From positions 1-64,000 of the forward strand of contig JAREIK010010175.1 of assembly GCA_029783825.1 (NCBI GenBank): DNA of 64,000 bases, written 5' to 3'. Shown here in pieces: positions 27,625 through 39,820 of the stretch (its first letter is position 1; every line of letters begins with the position of its first letter). This DNA comes from Sapria himalayana. Taxonomy: Eukaryota > Streptophyta > Magnoliopsida > Malpighiales > Rafflesiaceae. The position numbers and the translations under genes were made by a program. The notes under the pieces are model-generated. The model ran no database searches. It was not told the DNA's origin and was given only the letters and a program-made list of their open reading frames with translations.

Positions 27625-27968
27625 ATATACAAAGTATATATGTACCTATATACTATAGTATATACATATATACACACAATATATACATACGTATATATTG
27701 CACTAAATACGTACGTATATACTCATTATATACGTACGTATATATACGGATATACTATAGTATATAAGTACATATATACCGAGTATATACCTACGTATAT
27801 ACTATAGTATATAAGTACGTATATAGCAAGTATATACGTACGTATATACCAATTATATATATACATATGTATATACTATAGAATATACCTACATATATAC
27901 TTGGTTTATACGTACATATATACTATAGTATATATGTATGTATATACTATAGTATTATATGTACGTAA
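27625..27968. repeat. Palindromic TA/ACGT repeat array
   Basis: Tandem, imperfect units of about 35-45 bp built from palindromes such as TATATACGTACGTATATA and TACTATAGTATATA. Each can fold on itself. The same family occurs at 40110-40760, 51425-51640, 52435-52640 and 53585-53800, always in the 3' part of a CACTA element. That is why I read this block as the 3' remnant of the element ending at 32994. Confidence 0.8.
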
Positions 27969-28625
27969 TTATAATCACATAGCCTCGAATGACACACACA
28001 CATTAGAAGAATTAGTAAAATAAATCATAAGAAAGATAAACATCAGCTTATCCCTAAATTACCATGAGAAAGAATAATATCATTTGCTTCTTGTAGTATT
28101 TCATCAAAATGATCCAGTCCCTAAAATAAATCAATAATATGAATGATAAATGAGCCATAGTTTTCACATAGGAAAACAAAGTTTCTCACTTCATTTATGT
28201 GAGAAGAATTAGTAAAAAATACAACATTAATTATTTGTTTTCCTAGGTGTAGAATAAGAAAGGAGATTTACCATCTAAAAGATAAAAAAGAAAGACTTTT
28301 GTAGTTGATCAAAAAAAACTAAATAAACCAAATCTTGATATAGCACCAATGAAAACATATGAAGAAAAAAGTTTCCTTCAATAGAAAGAAATAATAATAT
28401 CACAAAATCTTATGGCCCATGTGCCTCTAAGAACAAATGAAGAAAAAAGTTTGATTTAGAACAAAACAATTTCGTTTTGTTGTTGAACCTTCAGAAACAT
28501 CAATATAATTTAGCATGCTAGAATGTACTATAAAAGACCACCATCTAATCATGTATGAGAACTAGTGGCAAAGCCAAAAGTAGCAGGCTCATGTGCCTCT
28601 GACAATTACAGTGGAAACAACTAAC
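27969..28625. other. AT-rich sequence, no gene seen
   Basis: Between the palindromic array and the last recognisable exon. Two similar stretches contain GAAGAAAAAAGTTT (near 28360 and 28440), hinting at a small local duplication. No long frame or recognisable motif is present. Confidence 0.5.
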
Positions 28626-30363
28626 CTCCACATTTTCAATCTTGGCAAAATTCTGGGTTTGACTATGCTTTCCAAAATGAGATAGATTCTCATGGGCATG
28701 TGCTACAACACATATTGTTTCCAACTTAGACTGCACCAATAAACAGCATCACAAAAAAAATCACTGGTGGAGCTTGGAAATATATTTAAAGAAAATAACA
28801 TGCACACACACATACATATTGATGATGGATGTGTGTGTGGATAGTTTTATGCATGCAAACATATAGACATATATACAGATGCACCATGTTATAATTTACC
28901 AAATTTCATGCAGAAGAATGAATAGTGCAAAAAAATATAGATCATGTCTTTTTGTGATGCCGAGTGTCTTCGTCCAGGTACAATAGACCTCATGTTCAAA
29001 ACTTAATAGATAAAGCATCTCTGGTTTTCAAGGATAAGATCATCATAACATTAACATCTCTCAAACCTCAGGCTAAGCATGAAACATGTGCACTGAGTAA
29101 GATCTTTATTAAGAAATAAAATTTATGAACACAACTAATACAAGCTTGAAAAAAATATTGCAATAATTATGATTTTGTTGATTATAAAAAGATAATTTAG
29201 CGGTAAAATATATTTTACAAAGAAAACTTTTGTGGAGGGGCTAGCACAAAATTATTGAGAAATGTTTATGCACTAAAGAGTTAATAAACATATTTTCAAA
29301 TTTTAGAGATTAAAAACAGCACATTAAAGAAGCTTCTCTGCTACAACAAACTATGATTCTAAAAATGACTATACAATAAGAGGAAGAACTGCATCATTAT
29401 AATTACATGTCAAACATCCTCAGAGTGTTGGGTGTATGACAATGAGAGAAAATCAATTTTATTTTGCACACCCCAAGTGCTGATAACCTGAAACACAACC
29501 AATACAGAACAACAAAGATGTAAGCATTCTCCAAATTCCCAAAGTGAAATCAATGAAAAAGATTAACCTCCATATCTTGAGCAGAAAATGTAGGCAGTTC
29601 GATATGAATTTGGGAAACATGCAGGGTGAATAGTGAGCCTACCAAAGTTGCAGAGTTATTTATCACACAAACCACATCATTTTCCCTCACCTCAGATACC
29701 TACTTGTTCAGTCAAGCACATGAGACGTACATGAGCATAACATTATTTTGGGATTAGAGCATTCTAAATCATTTTCCATTTTAATGTTGCAAGCACAAAA
29801 CAGACAACTATGAAAGTTGTTCATTACCTCCAGCCACACTGAAGTAGTTTCACTTCTTGTTAACAAGTCTTGACCATTAAAAATGGTGTCCCTTGGTTGA
29901 ACTGCCTGCAAAGAAAGAAACAATTTTCTCAGTAGTGAAAAGAATAAATAAACATCAAATTAAATAGTGACATAGAAAAATTAAATAATTCAAATGAAGT
30001 GCAGATAAAAAAATTACAATACAAATTTGAAGGAAAATTAGGGATTTATAAATATTGATAAATATATAACAATAAGTTACAAGGAATATCCTACCAAGCA
30101 CATCCATTGTGTTTATGATCATATTTTTATTTAATTCAAAGATCATCAATACTATCTTTTGTTAAGATCTAGTCCAACTAGACCATTATAGCTCATAAAG
30201 TACTAACATTGGACAAGCCATCAAATTTGACGGGAAACAACTCCGACGAAGCTTCTTGTTCATGATAAGGTGTTAAAATAACAAATCCATCAACCAGAAG
30301 TGAAATGAATTTCTCATTTCTGTTAATAACCTGCAACTCAAGAACCACCGTGTCCGGCATAAC
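28626..30363 (-). pseudogene. Five phase-0 exons of an unrecognised plant gene (captured fragment)
   Basis: Exons on the minus strand: 30363-30208 (52 codons, VMPDTVVLE to FDGLSN), 29905-29828 (26 codons, AVQPRDT to SVWLE), 29699-29568 (44 codons, VSEVREND to SAQDME), 29487-29416 (24 codons, VISTWG to QHSED) and 28730-28626 (35 codons, SKLETIC to IENVE). Each is preceded by AG (for example TTTCTTTGCAG, TTGTGTTTCAG) and followed by GT (GTTAGT, GTAATG, GTTAAT, GTTTGA, GTTAGT). Each has a whole number of codons and no stop. Alternating hydrophobic residues suggest beta structure. I do not recognise the family. No start, stop or flanking exon is clear, so it is partial. Its position inside a CACTA end piece suggests transposon capture. 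A real gene invaded by a transposon is the alternative. Confidence 0.6.
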
Positions 30364-32430
30364 CTAAAAATTGAAAAACAAAACTTTAAACCATTTTTGA
30401 TTGTAGATGAAGTTATATATAGTTTTTCGTGTAATTATATATATTTAGATATGTTGATATACATATCAACATATATAGTAATATGTTGATATACATATTG
30501 TTAAATACATTTATATATAGTTATATATATATATATATGTATATGTATATGTATATTAAATTTATGTTATTATATTTATATATAGTTATGTATACTATTT
30601 TAATAGTTATACATATAGTAAAATACTATTATATATATTTATGTGTTATTAATCTTGGGATCATCATATTTACATAATTTATTATGTAAATATTAAATAT
30701 GTTGTTTTATACACACTACTCACTAGAAACACCAACACCCAATTTGTGATTATAATCCAAAATCACAAGCTTGTCTAAGCAGCAAAAAACATGGATATCA
30801 AGCTTGCATACCGTACCTATTGTGCAACCTCAGCATCCACACAATGAGAATGCATTATATCACACATGCATTAAGTATGTATACGAATCAGTGTTTATAA
30901 GTAATCCAAGCATACCATGGTTATTAATGAAGTATTGTGTATAATATAGGGTAATAGTGAGGGTAGAAAAAGAAATTCAAAAAAAATAGCAGAATCCAAA
31001 CACACACTCCTGCATTAAGATAATTGATGAAGAGTCAGGGTAGAAAATGTACCTGAAATCAATAAGAAACTCATGGCTTGAAGGAATTATCACTTACTCT
31101 ACTATTATGTTATGATGTATCGGTGCTGAGAGAGAGAGGCAGAGTTGTCTCTTGGACAACAAGATAGTCTTTTTGAAGTTATAAAAATTCCAAAAATGTT
31201 TTATTTTTTTATCAAAACATTAAATAAACAATAAATATATAAAAATCATAAAGACTCATATTTTCTTATTATCAAATTATTTTAAACAAGTTCATATGCA
31301 TGTAGCAAGTCACACATGAAAAACAAACCCCTTACAATTTTTAATTATCAAATTAATTAAACAATAAATATATACAATACTTCAAAAAATAGATGTTTGG
31401 ACTTCCAACTAGAAAAAAAAAATTAAATAGCGACAAAATTTGCAAATTTCATAAAGCAAGGAAAAGATAAAAATATGATTTTTCTTCAAGTCACTCTCCT
31501 AAAAGTTATAAACTCTTTATGTTAAAAAATATATAAATATATATATTTTATAGTTATAAATTTTTAATATTTCATATTAATTTTAATGAAGATAATATGA
31601 AATAATTTTAAATGCATAAAATGCCATATTAATTGATATAATATATACTTTTTTAAAATTCTAAAAATTACTTAAAGTGAGAAGATAATTAAAAAAAGTT
31701 ATATTTATTATTTTAATAAAGATTGAATATTAAAAGATGATAGTAAAAATATTACACAAGTATTTAATTCTTATAAATTTTAGTAGGGTTAAACATATAT
31801 GTATTTATTTTTAAATATCAATTTATTTTCTATTAAATTTAATGAAAAAATTTTAATTTTTATTATAAATCAGGATTTCAAATTTTGTAGTAATTATTTT
31901 TTTAAAAGTTTCCTATAATAATAACATTTTTTTATACTTATAATGATATAATATTTACTAGTTTATTCATCAATTCAGTTATTTTTGCAAATATTTTCTA
32001 TTTAATCATACAATAAATTATTTTACCTTTATATTAGTAAAAAATTCAATGTATGTTCATTTATTTTTTAAAATATCTTAAAAATTTTTATATTTATAGA
32101 ATTAATTATGTAATATTACTTCAATACAAAATTTTAAGTTTCTTAATTAAAAATTTTATATAATATTTTTGCATAATTTTTTTTAAAATTTTATAACTAT
32201 TAAAATAGTTAATTTAATCCTTATTAATATAATGTTATTTTGTATTTTTATATTTTTTAAATTATTTATTTATAATATCCTATTTTTATAATATTACAAG
32301 GAGAATGTGTCTTTCAAATATCGCTCATCTATAGACCATGACATATATTTAATATACAAAATTAAATAAAATATTAAAACATATAATAAATTAATAAAAA
32401 ATTAAATCATTAAAGATTGGAGATGGAAAT
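30364..32430. other. AT-rich non-coding sequence
   Basis: About 2 kb with no convincing gene. It contains TATAG-type repeats (30420-30650) with a perfect hairpin at 30449-30474 (12-bp arms ATATGTTGATAT, 2-nt loop) and strongly AT-rich sequence from 31180 to 32430. It lies upstream of the minus-strand exons. Confidence 0.5.
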
Positions 32431-32994
32431 GATCATCAGTGCAAATAGCTAGGGCAAAATCTCCAACTAAATGGATATATTTTGTGAAAAATAAAATTTT
32501 AAAAATAATTATTTGTAATAAAATATAAAATAGTAAAAAAAAATTCAGATAATTATCTAGCTATAGATTTTATCTCAATATAATTAGCTTGGGAAAATTT
32601 GTCGCTATATCCATCACTAAATTCCTAGTTTTCTTTGCATGGAAATCTACGAAAATAGTAGTGACGGAATTTATTGCGATATAAATAGCTAGAGTCACTA
32701 AATCTATTGCTAATTTTTTCGATATATTAGCCAGGGAAATTTCATCGCTAAATCCATTACTAAATTTCCTAGTTTTCTTTGTGCAAAAATCTACAAAAAT
32801 ATTAGCGATGAAAAATTTTCAATCAGATATTTCCATTGCTAATTTGTCACTAATCCATCAATAATCCGTTGCTAGTATTTATTTCAAAGTAAAATCAAAA
32901 ATCCCTTGTTATTCCATAGCTAATCCCTCGCTAATTAGCTAGTGAATGATTCCTAGCTAAATTTTTCTAGCTAAATCGATATTTTATTGTAGTG
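32431..32994 (-). repeat. CACTA 5' terminal and subterminal repeats (TAGCTAGGG family)
   Basis: Repeated motifs TAGCTAGGG, CGCTAAATCC, CACTAATCC and CCTAGCTAAAT end at TTTTATTGTAGTG. It aligns by eye with 63490-63842, including the order CACTAATCCATC, ATCCCTTG, TTCC-TAGCTAATCCC and ATATTTTRTTGTAGTG. In En/Spm elements such subterminal arrays are binding sites for the accessory protein (family knowledge). Confidence 0.8.
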
Positions 32995-33534
32995 AAGTAA
33001 TTATATGTTTTTAACTATATATAACTCTTTATAACAATATGTACTATATGTATAATAACATATAACTATAAATAATTCTATCTTACTATATGTATAACTA
33101 TTAAAATGTTATACATAACTATATTTATATTTATAATTTACAACATATATTTAATATACATTTTTATATATTAATCTATACAAATGTATTTTACTATGCC
33201 TATACCTCTACATAACTATATGTATAAATATATAAAATTAAATGAAAAATATGTATACCTACATGTATAAATATAAGTTTAACTATATGTGATGTATAAC
33301 TACATGTAACTATATTTATAATTATAACAACATACAACATTATGTTTAAGTATATGTGTATAAACTATATATAAATATTTGTATAACTATATAAAACTTT
33401 ATATAATTAAATATAACTATATTTGTAACTATGTATACATATATGAAAATCTATATATTTGTTAATAACTTTGTATACATTTATGTATAACTACATATAA
33501 CTACTTGTATGAATATATATATATATATATATAT

Positions 33535-33565
<31 letters not shown>

Positions 33566-33600
33566 TAACTACATATACTATATGTATAAAAACATATAAT
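32995..33600 (+). repeat. AT-rich repeat copy of about 550 bp (TATAACTA type)
   Basis: TATAACTATATG-type sequence containing CTATCTTACTATATGTATAACTA. This is the reverse complement of the unit repeated at 46.8-48.4 kb and 61.2-62.6 kb, as expected for an element of opposite orientation. It ends in an ATTT run (33536-33564). Confidence 0.75.
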
Positions 33601-33875
33601 TATAAATGGGATAATACTAATTCGTTGCACTAACTTGAGATTAAATGGCAAAAGATATATATAATATCAACAATATGTAAAGACATAGCCTTAGAGTGTC
33701 TATTGGTCAAATATATCTTGCTATTGAAATAAGGGTCCTACTCTTACCTAATGCCAACCTTGGGCCATAGGCTCATATATGAACTTTTGTATGACAAAAG
33801 ATGTGTTATATGATAGGTTTGTATAGAAGAAAATTTTTTATTCTTTTATGTAATTCCTCATTCTAACACTACATT

Positions 33876-33998
33876 CTTTGTATCTCTCTCCCTCTCTCAT
33901 TCTTTATGTATCACTCTCTCTCCCTCTTTTTCTTTCTATGTCATACTTTCTCTCTCTCTCTTGCTATTTTCTTTCTCACTTTATTTCTTTCTTTCTTG

Positions 33999-34031
<33 letters not shown>

Positions 34032-34145
34032 TCTCTCTCCACCATTTCTCTCTCTCTCTCTCTCCACCATTTCTCTCTCTCTCTCTCTCGCTCTCTCTCT
34101 CTCTCACTTCTCCCTCTTCCCCATCTCTCTCTCCCTCTCCCCCTT
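33876..34145 (+). promoter_or_regulatory. CT-rich polypyrimidine tract upstream of TNP2
   Basis: About 270 bp of CTCTCT-type sequence ending 285 bp before the TNP2 start. The other element has a GA-rich tract (60480-60935) at the equivalent upstream place, antisense. Its conserved position suggests promoter or leader sequence. Reading frames across it (Ser/Leu repeats) are artefacts. Confidence 0.6.
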
Positions 34146-34430
34146 CAAACTTTAAATTTCTTTCTTTTTTGCTTTCCTTTATTGTTCATTCACATATTTT
34201 GCTTCCTTCATCTAGTAATAGCATGATACCTATTAATCTTTATCATCCTAAATATTGATTTGTCTATTCATGTAGATTCTGAAAATACATTGCCTCGATA
34301 ATCATGATATTTAATTTTTAATATTCATTTGTAAGTAATTTTATTTAATTATTAGTATATTTTGAAGTAATTATATGTTTCATTAAAAATAATGATTGAG
34401 CATTAATTTTTTCAAATAAAACAAGGTAAA

Positions 34431-37400
34431 ATGAATTCAGATCATTAGTGGATGTACAAAAGGTTTATGAATGGAATTTTGAATCAAGATTTTTTGAGTG
34501 GGCTTGAAACATTCATCAATTTTATGTGTAGTTAATCGAGATGGATTGATGGACAAAAAATTAAGCATCCGTGTAATAATCACAAGTGTCAAAATATCCT
34601 TTTTCATGATGTAAACTCTATAAGATACCATTTAGCTAAATATGGCTTTGTACCAAATTATTTTATTTGGATTTATCATTAAGAAAGTATAATGGCTCTG
34701 AACATTGATCGAAATGAGGGTACTGAATCATTTGCATATCATGAAGAAGCATCAAACACATATCATAGAATGATCATTGAAGCTGCTGGTGCTTACTTCA
34801 ATATCTATTATGGATGAACCACATTATCTTGAAGCTCAGAAATTTTATGATATGCTTAAAGATATAGATAATGAGTTGTTGCTTAGTTGTAAAATACATT
34901 CATAATTGTCAATTGTGGCTCAACTTATGAGTATTAAGTTAAAAAATTATATGTCTGAAAAATTATTTGATTAGGTTACAAAACCGATGAAGGAGATTGT
35001 TCCTAATACTAATTTGGTCACTAACAACTTTTAAAACACTAAGAAGTTACTATGAGTTATGGGTTTACCATTAAAAAAAATTGATCGTTATTTCAATGGA
35101 TGTATATTATATTGGGGTGGTGATATTGATTTATATAGCTATAAGTTTTGTGATCATCCTCAGTTTAAGAAGGCACCTCGTGTTGCAAATATGCGACAAA
35201 AGATGAAAATTGCACTAAGATGAATTATTTTCTATTAATTTATCAATTATAGAGACTATATGCATCTAATGCTATAGAACAAGATATGAGGTGAAATCCT
35301 GAGCATGAGGTTGAAGAAGGGGTGATGCGTCATACATCAGATTCATTTGCTTGAAAATATTTTAATCATATACATCAAGATTTTGTAGCTAAAATTTGAA
35401 ATGTGGGATTGTGTCTCTACACTAATGGATTTCAGCCATTTGGCCAATCTGTACAATAATATTCAATATGGACAGTGATAGTGACACATTATAATTTGCC
35501 TTCGTGGTTATGTATGAAGGAGCAATATTTGTTTTTGTCAATATTAGTTCTAGGGGCAAAAAATCCAAAAGACATGTTGTATGTTTTTTTCAGCCTCTTA
35601 TAGTAGAGTTAAATCATTTGTGGGATGTTTGCATTAATACATATGATATCTCAAAGAAGCAAAAGTTCATTATGCTTGTGGCCATTATGTGGATGGTGAC
35701 TTTCCTACATATTCAATGTTCTCTGTATGAGTACTACCGGATAATTCGTATGCCCGTATTGCATGAAAAAGTATGATGCATTTATTCTCAAATTCAGTAG
35801 TGAACAGTCATGGTTTGATAATCATCATAAGTTTCTATCTATGAATCATCCATTCCACTGAAATATAATTGTATTTTGAGAAAATAAAATAGCAATGAAG
35901 TTGTACTAGCAATTTGTTCAGGAAATGATATTATGATAGAGATTTAGAGTTTGGTTCTAAAGAAGGTAACTAAAAAGGATGCTACTGGAACTAATGAACC
36001 AATATACAAAATATTAGGTAGGAATAAACATAGTATTTTTTGGGACTTACCCTTTTGGAAGTCCAATTTAATTCGTCATAACTTGGATGTATTGCATATT
36101 GATAAAAATATGATTGATAATATTTTCAACACATTCCTTAATGTAGACGCAAAAATAAAAGATACTTTAAAATCAAGACAAGAGCTAAATTATTAATGAT
36201 GGCTTCCTGAATTGAAATTGAATGAGGCAACTAAAAGATTCTCTAAAGCTTGTTACACATTTGATCAGAAGGTAAGATAGATATTGTGTGAATAGGCTAA
36301 AAATTTGAAATTCCCTGATGGATATGTATCAAATATGGGTAGATGTGTTGATATAAAAAATCATAAGTTATTTGGAATGAAAAGTCATGACTATCATGTA
36401 TTTATTCAACGATTAAATACTAATTGCATTGTGTGAATTACTTCTTCTAAGTGTTTGGAAGGTCCTTATAGAACTTAGTTTATTCTTCAAACAGCTAACT
36501 ACAACCACGATCAAAATAGATGACATGGTGAGACTGGAGAATGACATACCACTTATTCTTTGTAAGCTTGAAAGGATATTCCCATTGAACATTTTTGACT
36601 CAATGAAGCATTTACCAATCCATTTGGCATATGAAGTAAGGATAGTAGGGCCAATGCAATGCAAATTGATTTATCCTTTTGAGAGGTAAATACATATAAG
36701 TAGCTATGTTTTATTATTTCAAACATAAAGTAATATTGTAATTTAATATAATTGAAACCTAACATTATGATTGTAGGCATCTACGTTAGTTGAGATTGAA
36801 TGTTAGAAACAAGGCAAAAGTTGAAGGTTTAATTTGCAATGCATATTTAGTAGAAAAAGAATCACCATTTTGTTCTTATTATTTTGAGGATCATGTCAAT
36901 ACAAAGAATAGATAAGTGCCTCAGAATGATGAAGCTCATGTGCTGATTGAAGATGATTCTATGGACAAGTGATCTATCTTCAAGCACACTGGAAGAGCAT
37001 TTGGAAGAGCAAAGAAAAGATGTAATACAATTGAAGAGGTTGCACCATATATTGAGTATGTATAGTCAAAATGTTTACATGTTTAATCATAGTTTAATTT
37101 TGTCCTTAATATGAATAATTAAAAATTGATATACTTTTTTCTCCTTATTTTTATATTTGTGCAGTATTTTTGTTGAACAGTTAAAAAATAGGCAAACAAT
37201 AATTTCCAGTAATGAGGTTGATTATATGCTAGAAATAATTTGCGAATTTGTTCAAAAACTATGTGAGAAGTATTAAGTTTTAATTTTTTGAATTATTTAA
37301 TTTATTAGTATCTTTTATTTGTTGACATCATTTATTTAATTTATGTAATAGACCAATGATCCTTTAAATGAAGATTCTAATATTTTCATTCAGAATCTAA

Positions 37401-38090
37401 GTAAAGGATTGTTTAGATATGTGACAACCTATCCTGAATATTTTGTCAATGGATATAATTTTCACACAATCAGATATGGTTCTTCTAAAACAATAATGAA
37501 TAGTGATGTATCCATTAAAGGCTCAAGTTATAGGGAAGATGAGATTGATTATTAAGGTCAACTCATAGAAGTTATTGAGTTGGAGTATCCTGTACTTAAA
37601 AATAATAAGATTGTATTATTAAAGTGCGAGTGGTTTGATCCTAAATGAAATGTGGGTACAAAGATTCATTCTGATTATAAGCTAGTGGATGTTAACCATA
37701 AATGCAGATAGAATCGATATGTGCCATTTATTATGGCAGTTCAAGCCACTTAAGTATTTTATTATATATATCTGAGTTTATCACGTGATAAGAGTGACTG
37801 ATGGGTGATTTACAAAATTGAAGCTCTATCAATTGTATAGTACCAACATCTCAAAAAAGAAGTACAAACTTAGCTATTGCTCTAATATTCTAAGAAGATA
37901 ACGTAAATAATAGTGAGCCTTTACATGTAAATAAAGATCTAGAAAATTGATGTGATTCAAATGGTGGCCTAATAGAAATTGAAGATGATCAATTTCTATC
38001 TGAATATGAGTTAGAACTTCCATCAGTATTTGATGGAATGTCAGAAGATACATTGGAGGATTAAAGTGATGTTGATAATTAAAATGTTAT
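34431..38090 (+). pseudogene. Decayed TNP2-type CACTA transposase (TnpD-like)
   Basis: Starts at ATG 34431, where NSDH is followed by an in-frame TAG and then WMYKR. The other copy (60190) has Arg at that place. The Transpos_assoc domain continues to a Cys-rich segment (CNNHKC) and RYHLAKYGFVPNYF. The transposase core is visible as FWDLPFWKSNLIRHNLDVLH and DKNMIDNIFNTFLNVDAKIK (35951-36196). DUF4218 follows at 36429-36689 (KIDDMVRLENDIPLILCKLE and LIYPFER), ending at a plausible donor GAGAG-GTAAAT. A second exon contains NVRNKAKVE and FCSYYFEDHVNT. DUF4216 is at about 37400-37850 (GYNFHTI, GTKIHSDYKLVDVNHK). TNP2 proteins excise and integrate CACTA elements. Dozens of stops and shifts make this one dead. 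Confidence 0.88.
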
Positions 38091-38119
38091 AATTATATTA
38101 TAATATTAAAATCAAAGAC

Positions 38120-39115
38120 TTTGCTTGCCACACAGGAGGGTCAAAGTTGAGTATTGAGCATGCTTGAAATTTAGTAAAATTTTATACTTTAAAACATCAT
38201 CTATATATTTAGTGGTTGTCCAAATAGTCAAAATAAATCAAATTTGTGCATGGTTTTATTAATTTTTAACATTTGTTATTTTTTGACTTAATAAATACAT
38301 ACTTTAGGTTGGAGAATTGGGTCGAGATCCCAATTTTAATGAGATTTTCAGGAAGATGCATGTGAAGAAAGTAGATGGTTAGTTTTTAGACAAGTCTCAG
38401 ATGATTGCTATAAGAATTTGTTATATTAATAAAATTTTATAATATTACCATAAATTTTTAAAGTTGTTCGGAATGCAAAATATTAAATTTATTTTATGTA
38501 TATCTAGAATAGTATTTATCTCTATTTTATCACAGGAACTCATGGATGAACGTGCGACAGTTGCTTCTCAACAAGTTGAGGCTTCTATACATCTTCAACT
38601 AATTGACTATGATTTTATCTATTTGGAGGCCATAGAAGGTCATAAGAAGCAACGAGTGTATGGCATCAGTTCGAAGGAGTGGCATTTTGTTGTGGTAGTC
38701 ATACTTCTAATTCATCTATCACATCAATGGTGGATGAGGTGGTAGAACAACTAGTAATGGAAACAAATGAACAATTTGAAGTTATGGAGACTAAAATGAA
38801 AGAGATGGATGAGCAGATATCTCATTTGAAGGAAGAAATGTTGGAAATGAAAGAAGAGAAGGATGAGCAGATTAATCATTTGAAGAAAGAAATGCAAGAA
38901 ATTAAAGAAATGAATGATGAGATGAAAGAAATAAATAATGAGATGAAATAAATTAAGAATTTAACGCAACAGTAGATGTCCTATATGGAATCATAGTTAG
39001 CAGATTTGACCTGAGAGATAGCATTTTGAGATCCAGCTTCAAAACCATAAAGGAGATGCTAGCACAAATGCACCAACTAATAATGAGGATGTTTTTGTAT
39101 CAGAATTATTTCTGA
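38120..39115 (+). pseudogene. Decayed Transposase_24-like accessory gene (TnpA role), 5' part deleted
   Basis: Begins with a CHTGGSKLSIEHA segment near 38135, the HTGGS signature of plant Ptta/En/Spm Transposase_24 proteins. An exon from 38308 follows (GRDPNFNEIFRKMHVKKVDG), then one from 38536 after CACAG (ELMDERATVASQQVEASIHL, QRVYGISS). A frame change leads to a heptad-rich coiled coil (38706-38951: MVDEVVEQ, then repeated DEQISHLKEEM-type units). The upstream half, present in the other element (56332-55700), is missing here: DUF4216 and HTGGS are only about 60 bp apart instead of 1.1 kb. The family binds element ends and assists transposition. Confidence 0.78.
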
Positions 39116-39529
39116 ACTATTTTTGATTTTTGTCTGTGTAGCTAAATAAGATGAGATTTTTTTGAAGGTATCATTTTTCTTTATTTTGATTTTGTCCTTT
39201 GCTTTGCCGATTAACCTAATCATGAATCCTTGCAGGACATCTGATGTGAAACACAAAAAAAATTTGATTCAAAGCCTTTAGACATTGCCACGGTCCTTCC
39301 TATGGATGGGTCCCATTTTACTTATCTCAACAGGATCAAAAGGAGGCCGAGCTTCTATTATCTTCATTATTTCTGAAACATTTTATTTTTTCACACACAC
39401 ACTCTCTCTTTCTAAACATCATTGCTAGCAATCTTTTAGATATCTATTGAAGTAATATGACTATAAACACAAATTCATGTTTGTTCATGTCTGTAATAAC
39501 TTTTTTTATATATATGTGAATATGTTTGT

Positions 39530-39820
39530 ATGTACTCGAATATTTTGGGTAGAGTTTTAGCCTATTATAGGTATATAAAAGGATTGTCTTGTCCTCCTAA
39601 TGCTGGGAATAGCACGTTAGCTTCTAAAGGTGTGAGATGGACAAAAAAATTCTGGTCCCACGCAGATCCAAGTTTCTTTTTATGTAGTGCATATTATTTT
39701 TATGGATTGCATATTGAATTTTTCTGCAGTTACATTGACACTAACAACAAATTGAGATTCCTTGTTCCGAACCAAGAGAGGAACCATATGACAATAGAAG
39801 CTACAGAGTTGATGGACTAA
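39530..39820 (+). pseudogene. Downstream exon remnant of the CACTA accessory gene
   Basis: An open stretch of 96 codons without a real ATG at its head, containing KGVRWTKKFWSHADPSFFLC, then SYIDTNNKLRFLVPNQ and a stop. The sequence before it (GGGTAGAGTTTTAGCCTATT) recurs in antisense at 54060-54090 and 53050-53090 of the other element, right beside its triplet islands. The same exon is thus present in both, but its middle is replaced there. The function is unknown and I do not recognise the domain. Confidence 0.5.

Larger units (their letters stand above)
27625..32994 (-). mobile_element. 3'-truncated CACTA element carrying exons of an unrecognised gene
   Basis: The right edge ends TATTTTATTGTAGTG, the reverse of a CACTACAA terminus. 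The 550 bp before it are full of TAGCTAGGG and CGCTAAATC motifs, closely resembling the 5' end of the 50523-63842 element, so this is the same family in minus orientation. The palindromic array at 27625-27968 sits where the 3' subterminal region should start. No matching 3' terminus was found next to the TCTA array. Between them lie minus-strand exons (28626-30363) and AT-rich sequence, with no transposase. It is best read as a non-autonomous, gene-fragment-bearing derivative that has lost its 3' tip (inference). Confidence 0.6.

Noticed and set aside
33836..33880. CACTACATTC near 33870 as a forward CACTA 5' end
   Set aside because: It has no following TAGCTAGGG repeats and lies inside the element, next to the CT tract.
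33878..34258. Ser/Leu-rich reading frames over the CT tract (and Ser/Pro/Leu frames at 60401-60925 on minus)
   Set aside because: CT or GA dinucleotide repeats give Ser-Leu in every frame. They lie upstream of TNP2 as a low-complexity tract.
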